Shown piece by piece: positions 1 to 8,249 of a stretch of DNA of 43,586 bases; the stretch's first letter is position 1; every line of letters starts with the position of its first letter. The stretch spans positions 1 through 43,586 of the forward strand of contig CAZDSS010000011.1 in the NCBI GenBank assembly GCA_964508185.1, in the 5' to 3' direction. The notes under the pieces are model-generated. The model was not told the DNA's origin. It did not search any database and worked only from the letters and a program-made list of their open reading frames with translations. A program made the position numbers and the translations under genes. This DNA is from CAZDSS01 sp964508185 (GTDB lineage Bacteria > Pseudomonadota > Alphaproteobacteria > Sphingomonadales > Govanellaceae).

Positions 1-2
1 CC

Positions 3-1646
3 TCGCGGGCGGTGAAGAGGATCGACGACGTGCGCATGCTGCGCGCCCACCAGTTCCCCGAGGATGCGGGGCCGCTCGCCCATCCGGTCCGGCCCGACAG
101 CTATATCGAGATCAACAACTTCTACACGGCGACGGTCTATGAAAAGGGCGCGGAGGTCATCCGCATGATGCACCGGCTCCTCGGCGCGGACGGCTTCCGC
201 AAGGGCATGGACCTCTATTTCGAGCGTCACGACGGCCAGGCGGTCACCTGCGACGATTTCGTCGCCGCCATGGAGGATGCGTCCGGCGTCGATCTCGGCC
301 AGTTCCGCCGCTGGTATTCCCAGGCGGGAACCCCGGTGGTGGAAGCACAAGGCGAATATGACGAGGCGGCGCGCAGCTATACCCTGACCTTGCGCCAATA
401 CACGCCGCCGACCCCGGGTCAGGCGGAGAAGGAGCCCCTCCATATCCCGGTCGCCATCGGCCTTCTCGGCCCCAACGGGCACAACATGGAATTCCGCCTC
501 GCCGACGCGCCGGAGCATCGCGCCCATCCCGATCAGGATGGCACCATCCTTCTCGACCTCAAGGCGCCGGAGCAGGTCTTCCGCTTCGAGAACGTGGCGG
601 CGCCGCCGGTGCCCTCGATCCTCCGCGGCTTCTCCGCCCCGGTGCGGGTGAAGATGGAGCGGAGCCGCGATGAGCTTCGCTTCCTCATGGCCCATGATTC
701 CGACCCCTTCAACCGGTGGGAAGCGGGGCAGCGGCTGGCGACCGGCATCCTGTTCGATCTCGTGGACGTCATCCGGAGCGGCGGCGCGCCCGGGCTCGAC
801 CCGGCCGACATCGACGCCTTCCGCGCGACCCTGCGCGACCGCGCGAGCGACAAGGCGCTCATCGCCGAGACGCTCACCCTGCCGTCGGAGACGGACCTTG
901 CAGGCGAGATGGACGAGATCGACACCGACGCCATCCATCGCGCGCGGGAATTCATGCGCGCGGGCCTCGGCGCGGCGCTGCGGGACGATTTCCTTGCGGT
1001 CCATGACGAGAACCGCCAGACCGGGCCCTATCGCTATGCGTCCGAGGACGTGGCCCGGCGGCGGCTCAAGAACCTGGCGCTCGCCTATCTCATGGCGGCG
1101 CCAGACGATGCGGCGCTCGCCCTTTGCCGCGAGCAGCTGGCGCAGGCCGATAACATGACGGACGAAAGCGCGGCCCTTCGCGCCCTCGTCCATAGCGGAC
1201 ACGGGGATGCGGAAGCGGCGCTCGCCGCCTTCTACGACAAGTGGAAGGACGAGGATCTCGTCATCGACAAATGGTTCTCGATCCAGGCGACGGCGCCGCA
1301 GCCCGCGGTGCTCGACCGGCTCGAGGAGCTGCGCCAGCATCCGGCCTTCACCCTGCGCAATCCCAATCGCCTGCGGGCGCTGGTCGGGGCCTTCGCCCAG
1401 CTCAACCAGGTGCGCTTCCATGACGCATCGGGCCGGGGCTATGCCTTCCTGCGCCGTCAGGTGCAGGAACTTGATTCCATCAATCCGCAGGTGGCGGCGC
1501 GCATCCTCGCCCCCCTCGGCCGCTGGCAGCGCCATGATCACGCCCGTCAGGAGATGATGCGCGGGGAACTGGAAGCCCTGCTCCGCCTGCCGAACCTCTC
1601 CCGCGACGTCTATGAAGTGGTGACCAAGAGCCTCGGCGCCCTTTGA
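3..1646 (+). CDS. pepN: Aminopeptidase N (M1 family), C-terminal part, truncated at window edge
   Basis: This is the last ~547 codons of a zinc aminopeptidase that removes N-terminal residues from peptides in the cytoplasm. The reading frame is open to the left edge, so the real start and the HEXXH zinc site lie outside the window. The visible part begins in the M1 catalytic domain: a NNFYTATVYEKGAEVIRM stretch carries the tyrosine (in TVYEKGAEV) that in E. coli PepN stabilises the transition state, and LYFERHDGQAVTCDDFV and FRRWYSQAGTP are near-identical to E. coli PepN. The rest matches the PepN Ig-like and helical C-terminal domains (DUF3458). The full E. coli enzyme has 870 residues, so roughly the first 350 are missing. 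A GTG at position 12 is in frame but internal. The gene converges on the nfrB-like gene with an 8-bp gap. Confidence 0.95.
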   Translation, partial: SRAVKRIDDVRMLRAHQFPEDAGPLAHPVRPDSYIEINNFYTATVYEKGAEVIRMMHRLLGADGFRKGMDLYFERHDGQAVTCDDFVAAMEDASGVDLGQFRRWYSQAGTPVVEAQGEYDEAARSYTLTLRQYTPPTPGQAEKEPLHIPVAIGLLGPNGHNMEFRLADAPEHRAHPDQDGTILLDLKAPEQVFRFENVAAPPVPSILRGFSAPVRVKMERSRDELRFLMAHDSDPFNRWEAGQRLATGILFDLVDVIRSGGAPGLDPADIDAFRATLRDRASDKALIAETLTLPSETDLAGEMDEIDTDAIHRAREFMRAGLGAALRDDFLAVHDENRQTGPYRYASEDVARRRLKNLALAYLMAAPDDAALALCREQLAQADNMTDESAALRALVHSGHGDAEAALAAFYDKWKDEDLVIDKWFSIQATAPQPAVLDRLEELRQHPAFTLRNPNRLRALVGAFAQLNQVRFHDASGRGYAFLRRQVQELDSINPQVAARILAPLGRWQRHDHARQEMMRGELEALLRLPNLSRDVYEVVTKSLGAL

Positions 1647-1654
1647 GATGCGCC

Positions 1655-4537
1655 CTAGCGCAGGAGGATCAGGGTGAGCACCAGCCCCGATCCTCCGGCG
1701 CTGTCGCCCGCGATCTTGGCGCGGTACTGGAGGAGGAGCTCGATGCTCCCGCCATGGGCGCTCGCCGGGCTGTCGGCGAAATGGAGCTTGAAGCTCACCC
1801 CCGGCCCCCCTTCCACGAGATCGGTGCCCGCGAAGCTGTCCTTCTGGCGGCTTGCGGCGAGCGTCGCGTGAGGCGTTGCGACCGCGACCGGGCCGAAGCC
1901 GTCGCCCATCAGGCGGAAGCTGCGCCCGGCCCGGGCCTCGGCCGCAAGCAGCAGGTCGGGGTTGCCGGGGTCGATCACCGCCGCCTCGCCGTAGAAGGTG
2001 AAATAGGGCCAGCTCCTTTTCGCGAAATCGGCTCCATAACCGCGGGCCCAGGAATAGCCCGCCCGCAGCATCCAGTCGTCCCGCGCCTCGTCACCCACGG
2101 CGATCAGCCGTTCGGCGCCGAACACCAGATTGTGGGCGGCGAAGGGCTTGTAGCTCGCGCCGATCCCGGCCTGGACGCTCTCACCCCGGGGGTCGAGGCT
2201 CTTCCCCTCATAGCCCCAGAGAATGCGGCCACCGAGGCGGAAAACCCTGCCGTCGCGATAGCCGATCCCCGGCGGCAGCCACGAGAGTTCCGCCCCGCTC
2301 TGGGACTGGGTGAGGCTGGGGCCGGTGAGCGAGACCTGCCGGGTCGAGAGCGCCGCCGAGCGATGGACGTGATAGAGGCTGAAATCGATCGCATTCTCCG
2401 ATACCTGCACCTCCCGCCGCAGGCGGTGGCGCGCGTCCATGTCAAGCTCGGGGCCCGTCGCGAGCGCCTGGCGGAAGGCACGGGCCGCATCCCTGTTGCG
2501 CCCGAGCTTGCGATAGGCGTAGCCGAGCTGCGCCGCGACCAGCGGCAGATCGGGCTTCTCGCTCAGCGCCCGCTCGAACGCCGCCGCCGCCGTCCGGTAA
2601 TCGCCCGCGTCATAGGCGGCAAAGCCCGCCGCCGCATGGTCATGGGCCGAGGCGGCCAGGGCGGACTGGAACATGAGACCGGAGAGCAGCACGGCGAACA
2701 GGAGAAGCGCCGCCGTGTTCGTCGCCGCCGCGGCAGGTATTCGATCCTTCCGGATGAGGGAGGGCGGCGCGATGGTCCAGCGCGGCGCGCTCGGGCAGGC
2801 GGCGGCGAGCGTCGCCTTCTCCGCCGCGCCCAGGGGGCGGGCGGCGGCGATCTCCCACCCGCCGTCGTCGGTCACGAGGGCCAGCACCTCATGCCGGGCC
2901 GCAAGCTCGGAAGACATGGGGGCGGGATTGGCGCCCGAAAGGTCGCGGCGGAAGGGCAGGCCCCATTGCTCGGCGAGGGCCTCATAGAGCGCCGTCTCCT
3001 CCAGCCCGAGGATGAGGCCCAGGGGCTCCCCGGTGCGGCGCTGGCGGCGGAGCGCCCGGCGCAGCCGCCGCCCGTCCACCAGCCCCTTGCGCAACAGCTG
3101 CTGCCCGATCCGGGCATGGAAGGGGCGAAGCTCTTCCGCCGTCGGGAAGGCATGCTGCGTCTTGTCCCAGGCGAGCGGCTTGCCGGTCGCCAGATGGCGG
3201 GCGAACAGGAAGATGGCGCGAAGCCCCGCGCAGCAATTGATGACATTGCCCCAGACCTGCCGCGGCACGGACATCAGGGCCTGCGCCGGGCCATAGACCG
3301 ACCAGACCGCAAGCGCCCGCTGCAGGCTGCGGTTGGCCAGCAAGGTCGCATTCACCCAGAGAAGAAGAACGAGGGCCGGCGGCATGGCGGGCGCAGGATC
3401 CGCGCCGCTCCACATGGGCGCGAGCCACAGCAGCCCCCAGCCGATGGCGAGAACATAGGCGATGATCCCGGTGAAGGCGGTGAACAGGCCCTTGCGATCC
3501 CGCCACAGGGCGTATTTGAGGCGCCACGGTCCGCGCCAGCCGTGAAGGCGCATGCTCTGGAACACCATGCCGAGCAGCCAGCGCGCCTTCTGCCTGCAGG
3601 CGGCGCCGAAACTGTCGGGGAAGAATTCCCGGGTCGCCACCCGGTCGCGGCGGTGGCGGGGGCCCGCGCGGGTCACGGCGAAGCGCACGAAGATCTGGCT
3701 GAGGCCCAGATACTTCAGCTGCAGCGCGAAATCGTAATCCTCGGTGAGGCTTGCGGAATTGAAGGGCTCGCCGCCCCGCCGCTCGGCCATCATGGTCACG
3801 GCGCGGCGGCTGAAGGCGCAGCCGACCCCGGCCGACGGCACCTGGCGGAACAGAAGCTCCCGGGCCAGGAGGTCCTTGCCGTGGAGCTCGGCGAACTCGT
3901 CCATGTAATGGCCGCCGGTGAAGTCGAGAAGCGGGCGCTCCAGCGGGATCACGGGCAGCTGCACCATGTCCTTGCGCGGGATCAGGTAGTTGAACAGCCT
4001 GAGCTCCAGCGGATGCACCACGTCCTCGGCATCGTGCAGCACGAAGATGGCGAAGGTGACGTTCTCCCGCAGCTCGTGGTCGCGGATGCGCGCGAAGATG
4101 CCGTTGAGGCAATCCGCCTTGCTGGTCGGCCCCTCCCGCGGCAGGACGACGGGGATCACCTGGGGATGTCGCGCGGCGGCGGCGGTCGCGCGCTCGCAGG
4201 TCTCGAGATCGTTGGCGTAGCAGCCGACGAACAGACGGTAGTTCCGGTAGAGGTAGCTGGTCGCCGCCGTCTCCAGCATGCGCTCTATCACCGCCGCTTC
4301 GCGCCAGGCCGGGATCATCACGGCGACCCATTGCTCCGGCACGCGCTTCAGGTCTTCCTCATGCAGGGGGCGGTGGCGGCGGTAGATCACCAAGCGGCGG
4401 TAGAGGCGGCGGGCGAAGGCCGCGATGTCGATCACCAGATCGTCGATCCCGAACAGGAAGATGAGGATCGCGACGGCGAAGGTCGCCGCCGTGAGCAGGT
4501 CGCGCGCCGCCCATATGAAAGGCTCGGAAAAGGTCAT
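1655..4537 (-). CDS. NfrB-NfrA fusion: glycosyltransferase, MshEN c-di-GMP domain, TPR and NfrA C-terminal domain
   Basis: A 960-residue protein predicted to make and export a polysaccharide. Residues 1-450 are an inner-membrane glycosyltransferase 2 module like E. coli NfrB: TM near 15-31, donor motif HDAED (168-172), TEDYDFAL (265-272), QKARW (316-320), then TMs near 351-375 and 386-402. Residues 476-530 match the MshEN c-di-GMP motif: RIGQQLLRKGLV, a spaced L, then ALRRQ. Residues 608-628 form a hydrophobic segment preceded by RKDR and ending in an AxA site (ALA), like a signal peptide. TPR-like helices follow (635-695), then a beta-rich region (715-960, including RDDWMLRAGYSW) resembling the NfrA C-terminal domain. 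E. coli encodes NfrB and NfrA separately; here the frame is continuous with no ATG, GTG or TTG just before the hydrophobic segment. The start overlaps the wecB stop (ATGA), so the two are probably translationally coupled. NfrB assignment is firm; the NfrA-like tail is a family inference. Confidence 0.85.
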   Translation of the reverse strand: MTFSEPFIWAARDLLTAATFAVAILIFLFGIDDLVIDIAAFARRLYRRLVIYRRHRPLHEEDLKRVPEQWVAVMIPAWREAAVIERMLETAATSYLYRNYRLFVGCYANDLETCERATAAAARHPQVIPVVLPREGPTSKADCLNGIFARIRDHELRENVTFAIFVLHDAEDVVHPLELRLFNYLIPRKDMVQLPVIPLERPLLDFTGGHYMDEFAELHGKDLLARELLFRQVPSAGVGCAFSRRAVTMMAERRGGEPFNSASLTEDYDFALQLKYLGLSQIFVRFAVTRAGPRHRRDRVATREFFPDSFGAACRQKARWLLGMVFQSMRLHGWRGPWRLKYALWRDRKGLFTAFTGIIAYVLAIGWGLLWLAPMWSGADPAPAMPPALVLLLWVNATLLANRSLQRALAVWSVYGPAQALMSVPRQVWGNVINCCAGLRAIFLFARHLATGKPLAWDKTQHAFPTAEELRPFHARIGQQLLRKGLVDGRRLRRALRRQRRTGEPLGLILGLEETALYEALAEQWGLPFRRDLSGANPAPMSSELAARHEVLALVTDDGGWEIAAARPLGAAEKATLAAACPSAPRWTIAPPSLIRKDRIPAAAATNTAALLLFAVLLSGLMFQSALAASAHDHAAAGFAAYDAGDYRTAAAAFERALSEKPDLPLVAAQLGYAYRKLGRNRDAARAFRQALATGPELDMDARHRLRREVQVSENAIDFSLYHVHRSAALSTRQVSLTGPSLTQSQSGAELSWLPPGIGYRDGRVFRLGGRILWGYEGKSLDPRGESVQAGIGASYKPFAAHNLVFGAERLIAVGDEARDDWMLRAGYSWARGYGADFAKRSWPYFTFYGEAAVIDPGNPDLLLAAEARAGRSFRLMGDGFGPVAVATPHATLAASRQKDSFAGTDLVEGGPGVSFKLHFADSPASAHGGSIELLLQYRAKIAGDSAGGSGLVLTLILLR

Positions 4538-5691
4538 GGGCGTTCGGGCCGGAATTCCTCATGCCACAGGAGAAGCGGCCGGCTGCCGGCGAACCAGCGC
4601 CTGAGGGCGAGCGCGATGCGCCGCGCCGCTTGCCCGTCGCCGAAGGGATTGCGGCGGAGGCTTCTCATTCTCCGGCGGGGCAGGCGCAGCAGGCGGTCGA
4701 CGGCGTCCGATATGGCCTGAACGTCCGTCCCGGCGAGGATCGCCGTGGATGCAGCATTATCCCCGCCATGCAAGGATTCGGGCCGGTCGCTTTCATGGCG
4801 CAGGATCACGGCGGGAATGCCGAGTGCCGCCGCCTCCTCCTGAATGCCGCCGGAATCGGTGACGACGACGTCCGCCCGCGCCAGCTGGCCGAGAAAGGCG
4901 TCATAGGGCAGGGGATTGCTCAAGGTCACGCCCGCAAGGCCTGCGAGATGCCGGGCCATGACGGCGCGGGGGCCGGGGGCTGCGGGCAGGATGAACAGGA
5001 TGTCGGCGATGTCGCGCCGGGCGATGTTGACAAGCGCCTCGGCGATGCGCGACATGCCGCCGTCCCAGCTTTCGCGCCGGTGGGCGGTTGCGAGCAGCAG
5101 GGGGCGGTTCGATCCCCCGCCGCGTCCCGGCCGCCGCGGCGGCTCCGGCAGATGATGGCTCAGGGCGTCGATCACCGTATTGCCGGTGACGGCGATCTGG
5201 TCGGGCGGCACCCCTTCGCGCAGGAGATTGTCGAGGGCGCCGGGCGTCGGCGCGAAATGGATGCGCGCGGCGCGGGCGATGAGGCGGCGATTGAGTTCCT
5301 CCGGGAAGGGCGCATCGGGATTGCCGCTCCTCAGCCCCGCCTCCACATGAGCGATGGCGATGCGCGCGAAACCGGCGGCGAGCGCGCCCATCACCGCGCT
5401 CTGGGTGTCGCCCTGGACGATCACCAGATCGGGCCGCAGCGACTGCAGCCGCGCGCCCAGATTTTCCAGAAGCGATGCGGAAAGGGTATTGAGGTCCCGC
5501 CCGCGGTGGACGCTCAGGGTGATGTCGGGGGCAAGGCCCAGGCTGCGGGCGGTATCCGAAAACAGGTCCGTATGCTGGCCGGTGGCGATGGTGACGACAT
5601 CGAACGCCGCGTCCTGCCGCAGGGCCGCGGCCACAGGCTGCAGCTTGATCGCCTCCGGCCGGGTTCCCATGATGATCGCAACGGACGGCAT
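4534..5691 (-). CDS. wecB: UDP-N-acetylglucosamine 2-epimerase (non-hydrolysing)
   Basis: A 385-residue cytoplasmic enzyme that interconverts UDP-GlcNAc and UDP-ManNAc. The N-terminus MGTRPEAIKLQP, then GDTQS, HVEAGLRS, PFPEELNR, TAHRRES and TDSGGIQEEAAALGIP are the conserved blocks of the WecB/MnaA family, including the acidic residues and histidine of the active site. Length is normal. The ATG is preceded by an AGAGGGA ribosome site at good spacing. The stop overlaps the start of the NfrB-NfrA fusion gene by 4 bp. In E. coli WecB supplies UDP-ManNAc for the NfrAB polysaccharide, so this arrangement ties substrate supply to the synthase. A second, divergent epimerase lies at 40226-41341, probably serving the main polysaccharide. 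Confidence 0.93.
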   Translation of the reverse strand: MPSVAIIMGTRPEAIKLQPVAAALRQDAAFDVVTIATGQHTDLFSDTARSLGLAPDITLSVHRGRDLNTLSASLLENLGARLQSLRPDLVIVQGDTQSAVMGALAAGFARIAIAHVEAGLRSGNPDAPFPEELNRRLIARAARIHFAPTPGALDNLLREGVPPDQIAVTGNTVIDALSHHLPEPPRRPGRGGGSNRPLLLATAHRRESWDGGMSRIAEALVNIARRDIADILFILPAAPGPRAVMARHLAGLAGVTLSNPLPYDAFLGQLARADVVVTDSGGIQEEAAALGIPAVILRHESDRPESLHGGDNAASTAILAGTDVQAISDAVDRLLRLPRRRMRSLRRNPFGDGQAARRIALALRRWFAGSRPLLLWHEEFRPERP

Positions 5692-5826
5692 GCGCGTGTT
5701 CCCTCTCGCGGAACGGGCGCCATGGCGGGTGGAGGGTGACGACGTGCGACGCCCGATTCCGCGCGATACTAGATCTGTTCTACTAATGATCCTTTAACAA
5801 CGGGATTGCGCAGCGCCGGAAATGGG

Positions 5827-5862
5827 AGGCGGGCGGGTCCCGTTTCAGGAACCCGCCCGCCT
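5827..5862 (-). terminator. Strong stem-loop after the glycine-rich PEP-CTERM gene
   Basis: A perfect 12-bp inverted repeat (AGGCGGGCGGGT ... ACCCGCCCGCCT, 12-nt loop) lies 30 bp past the stop of the 5892-8030 gene. No clear T-run follows, so it may be a terminator or an mRNA-stabilising hairpin. The remaining sequence up to the wecB start contains an AT-rich patch (about 5767-5800) that could hold a promoter for wecB, but no convincing -35/-10 pair was found. Confidence 0.5.
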
Positions 5863-5891
5863 GATGGACGCGGCCTGGATCGGACGAGCCG

Positions 5892-8030
5892 TCAGCGATC
5901 CTGCTTGCGGCGGCGGCCGAAGAGCGCGCCGAGGCCGAGGAGAAGGATCCCGATCCCCGCCGGGGCAGAGACCGCGGTCTCGGTCAGGGTGAGCCGCGCC
6001 TGGTCCGAGGACCACAGCTTGGTTTCACCCGAAAGATAGGTGATCTCGAGGGTCAGCACATAGTCGCCGATGCGCTGGAACAGGGTGCGCTCGCCGGTCG
6101 CCGCTTCCAGCCGGAAGCCTTCGCCGAGTTTCTCGTCGCCCAGCCACCAGGTGATGTCGAAGTTTTCCTCGATATAATCCTCGGTGAAGCTGCAGAGCAG
6201 GTCGTCGTTGAACAGCGAGCCGCAGCTGTCGAAGGTGAAGACGTCGCCGAGGCGGCCGATCTTGTCGCCGTCCGTCTTCGCGGTCAGGCGCAGGCTCGGC
6301 GGGGTCAGATCCTTGCCGCCGCCGGGATGGTCGCCGCCCGGGTTGTCTCCCCCGCCCGGATTGTCGTCGCCAGGGTTGCCGCCCCCGGGATTGTCGCCGC
6401 CGGGGTTATCGCCACCCGGATTTCCGCCACCAGGATTTCCGCCACCCGGAGTGCCACCACCCGGATTGCCACCAACCGGTTGGCCACCGCCCGGATTGCC
6501 ACCGCCGGGTTTGGAGCCGCCATCGCCGCCTCCAGGGTTGCCCCCGCCGGGATTGTCGTTGCCCGGGGTGTCGTCGCTCGGGCCGGTACCGCCCGGATTG
6601 CCCCCGCCGGGATTGGTGCCGCCAGCGCCGCCTCCGGGGTTGCCGCCCCCAGGGTTGCCGCCGCCAGCGCCACCGCTGCCGCCAGTGCCACCGCCGCCGC
6701 CGTAGTAACCCCCGCCACCGCCGCCGTAGTAACCGCCGCCGCCGAAGCCGCCGCGCGAGCCGCGGCCGCCGAAGGACGGGCCGTGCCCGCCGCCCGCGGG
6801 ACCGGCGAAGCTGCCGCCGCCGGGCCTGTGCCAGCCGGGCTCTCCGGGATCGCCTGCGCCCGGATGGGTATTGTTGAGGAGCGACGCGATCTCGTTCTCG
6901 ATGTCGTTCTCCAGCTGATCGGGGGCGCTGTCGTCCACCATCAGGCCGACGAGATAGGTGTCGTCCTCGCCGTCGAATTCGAGCGTCAGGGTCCCGTCAT
7001 TGACCAGCACGCGGAGCGACAGGATCTCGCCCGCCATGGCGCCGCCGGCCGGGGCCGGGCGATAGGCCGGGCCGTTCGCGCTCAGCATGGCGATCAGCTG
7101 GTCGTCATCATAATGGGTCGCGGGTGAGAGCACCGTAACCTTGGTGCCGGAAAGATGGGCCGCGGCGCCCGGAACCACCCGGTCGCCGTCCACCATGCGC
7201 AGGGGCCGGCCGTTGCTGCGGATGCCGCGGCCGAAGGGCGCGCGCAGCTCCCCGTCCGCCGGCGCCGCCGAGAGGACCACCAGGCGATAGTAACCGTCGG
7301 GAAGTGAGGTCGAGAACTTGTGCACGCCCTTGAGGCCATTGGCGAGCAGCTGCGGGCCCCTGGCGTCGGCCACCAGCGCGCGGAGCGCCCGGCCCGATAC
7401 TTCCGGGCTGCGGGCGGAAATGCGGCGGAAGCGATCGGCCGGGGCGATTTCCTCCGGCCCGAAGTCGTAGCCCTGGGCGGTGGCCGGAAGCATCAGATTG
7501 TCCACCGCGGCGAGCGGCAGCTGATAGGCCGAGGCGAGGGAGCGGCCCACGGCCTCGCTCACCCGGGCAGCGGCTTCCGTCATGGCCACGCGGTCGGAGG
7601 CGAGGGAGGTGCGGCCCAGCGCCTGCAGCACGGCGCGGGCGCGGCGGGACAGCTCCACCTCGTCGCCGAGCGCGGCGTCGAAGAAATTCTGCAGATTGTT
7701 GAGGCCGATGACGTCGCCCTTGAGCGCGCCCTGCACCGCATCCTCAAGGCTCACGTCCGCAAGGGCGAGGGGGCCGATGGGCCGCGCCGCGCGATCCGCG
7801 GAAGCGGAGGCCGCGCTGTCCGGGTTCGCGACGGTCTCACCCGCCGCCGCATCATCCTGCGCGGAGAAGCCGGTCGCGCCGCCGTCGCTCGCCTGCGGCA
7901 CATAGAGCTGGTCCCAGACGGCCGCCGCCACCTGGGGCGCGTCGTCTTCATTGTGCATCAGGGCGTAGATGCTGACCGTCGAAACTGCCGCCGCAGCGAA
8001 GCCTGCGATGATCCATTTGTTCGACAGCAT
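5892..8030 (-). CDS. Glycine-rich PEP-CTERM-like surface protein
   Basis: A 712-residue exported protein. The N-terminus (MLSNKWIIAGFAAAAVSTVS) is a signal or anchor helix. Residues ~90-350 form an unrecognised globular region. Residues ~400-570 are low complexity: tyrosine-containing glycine runs, then more than a dozen NPGG[GD] units. Residues ~575-685 look like a PKD-type beta domain with a FDSCGS...C cysteine pair. The C-terminus is a sorting signal of the PEP-CTERM plan: VSAPAG, a hydrophobic helix (IGILLLGLGALF) and GRRRKQDR. The usual Glu of the PEP motif is replaced by Ala, so this is a variant signal. Such proteins are cleaved by an exosortase and released or attached with polysaccharide. 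The ATG has an AGGAGACAAGG ribosome site, and a sigma-54 promoter lies ~100 bp upstream. Function is otherwise unknown. Confidence 0.85.
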   Translation of the reverse strand: MLSNKWIIAGFAAAAVSTVSIYALMHNEDDAPQVAAAVWDQLYVPQASDGGATGFSAQDDAAAGETVANPDSAASASADRAARPIGPLALADVSLEDAVQGALKGDVIGLNNLQNFFDAALGDEVELSRRARAVLQALGRTSLASDRVAMTEAAARVSEAVGRSLASAYQLPLAAVDNLMLPATAQGYDFGPEEIAPADRFRRISARSPEVSGRALRALVADARGPQLLANGLKGVHKFSTSLPDGYYRLVVLSAAPADGELRAPFGRGIRSNGRPLRMVDGDRVVPGAAAHLSGTKVTVLSPATHYDDDQLIAMLSANGPAYRPAPAGGAMAGEILSLRVLVNDGTLTLEFDGEDDTYLVGLMVDDSAPDQLENDIENEIASLLNNTHPGAGDPGEPGWHRPGGGSFAGPAGGGHGPSFGGRGSRGGFGGGGYYGGGGGGYYGGGGGTGGSGGAGGGNPGGGNPGGGAGGTNPGGGNPGGTGPSDDTPGNDNPGGGNPGGGDGGSKPGGGNPGGGQPVGGNPGGGTPGGGNPGGGNPGGDNPGGDNPGGGNPGDDNPGGGDNPGGDHPGGGKDLTPPSLRLTAKTDGDKIGRLGDVFTFDSCGSLFNDDLLCSFTEDYIEENFDITWWLGDEKLGEGFRLEAATGERTLFQRIGDYVLTLEITYLSGETKLWSSDQARLTLTETAVSAPAGIGILLLGLGALFGRRRKQDR
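6312..6780 (-). repeat. Low-complexity NPGG / glycine-tyrosine coding repeat
   Basis: Within the 712-residue protein the DNA is a degenerate short tandem array (CCCGGATTGCC/CCGCCG-type units on the plus strand) coding for NPGGG, NPGGD and GGGYYGGG blocks. Unit number probably varies between strains by slippage. The protein segment is likely a flexible stalk between the N-terminal region and the C-terminal beta domain. Confidence 0.85.
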
Positions 8031-8132
8031 GACCTTGTCTCCTCAAAACCCGGTGGCCCGTTGTTCGTCCGTGCAATCGCGGGATCCGTTCCATCCGCGA
8101 CCCGGGACGTTCTGTCCCGCTGGACAACCTTA

Positions 8133-8148
8133 TGCAAAACAGGGGCCA
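8133..8148 (-). promoter_or_regulatory. Sigma-54 (-24/-12) promoter for the 712-residue PEP-CTERM gene
   Basis: On the minus strand the sequence reads TGGCCCCTGTTTTGCA: a TGG at -24 and TTGCA at -12 with the required GG-N10-GC spacing. The start point would fall near 8121, about 90 bp before the ATG. Sigma-54 control fits the presence of prsR, a sigma-54 activator, in the same locus. Confidence 0.72.
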
Positions 8149-8191
8149 AGTGGCTGGGACGCAAGGAAACTGGCGGAAATCAGGCCTTCGC

Positions 8192-8220
8192 AAAAAGGCC
8201 GGCCCATGGCGGGGCCGGCC
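8192..8220 (-). terminator. Rho-independent terminator of manC
   Basis: Read on the minus strand: an 8-bp GGCCGGCC stem, loop, GGCCGGCC, then TTTTT, about 30 bp past the manC stop. It separates manC from the sigma-54 promoter of the next gene. Confidence 0.8.
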
Positions 8221-8249
8221 GGTGTCGGGAGTCGACGCGGCGCGCTGTC

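Noticed and set aside
1643..4720. A 1025-codon open frame on the plus strand, antisense to the NfrB-NfrA gene
   Set aside because: No domain, no ribosome site, composition typical of GC-driven shadow frames; the minus-strand gene is strongly supported by motifs.
6312..6780. CRISPR-like or mobile repeat
   Set aside because: The repeats are in frame and code for NPGG units; there are no constant repeats with unique spacers.
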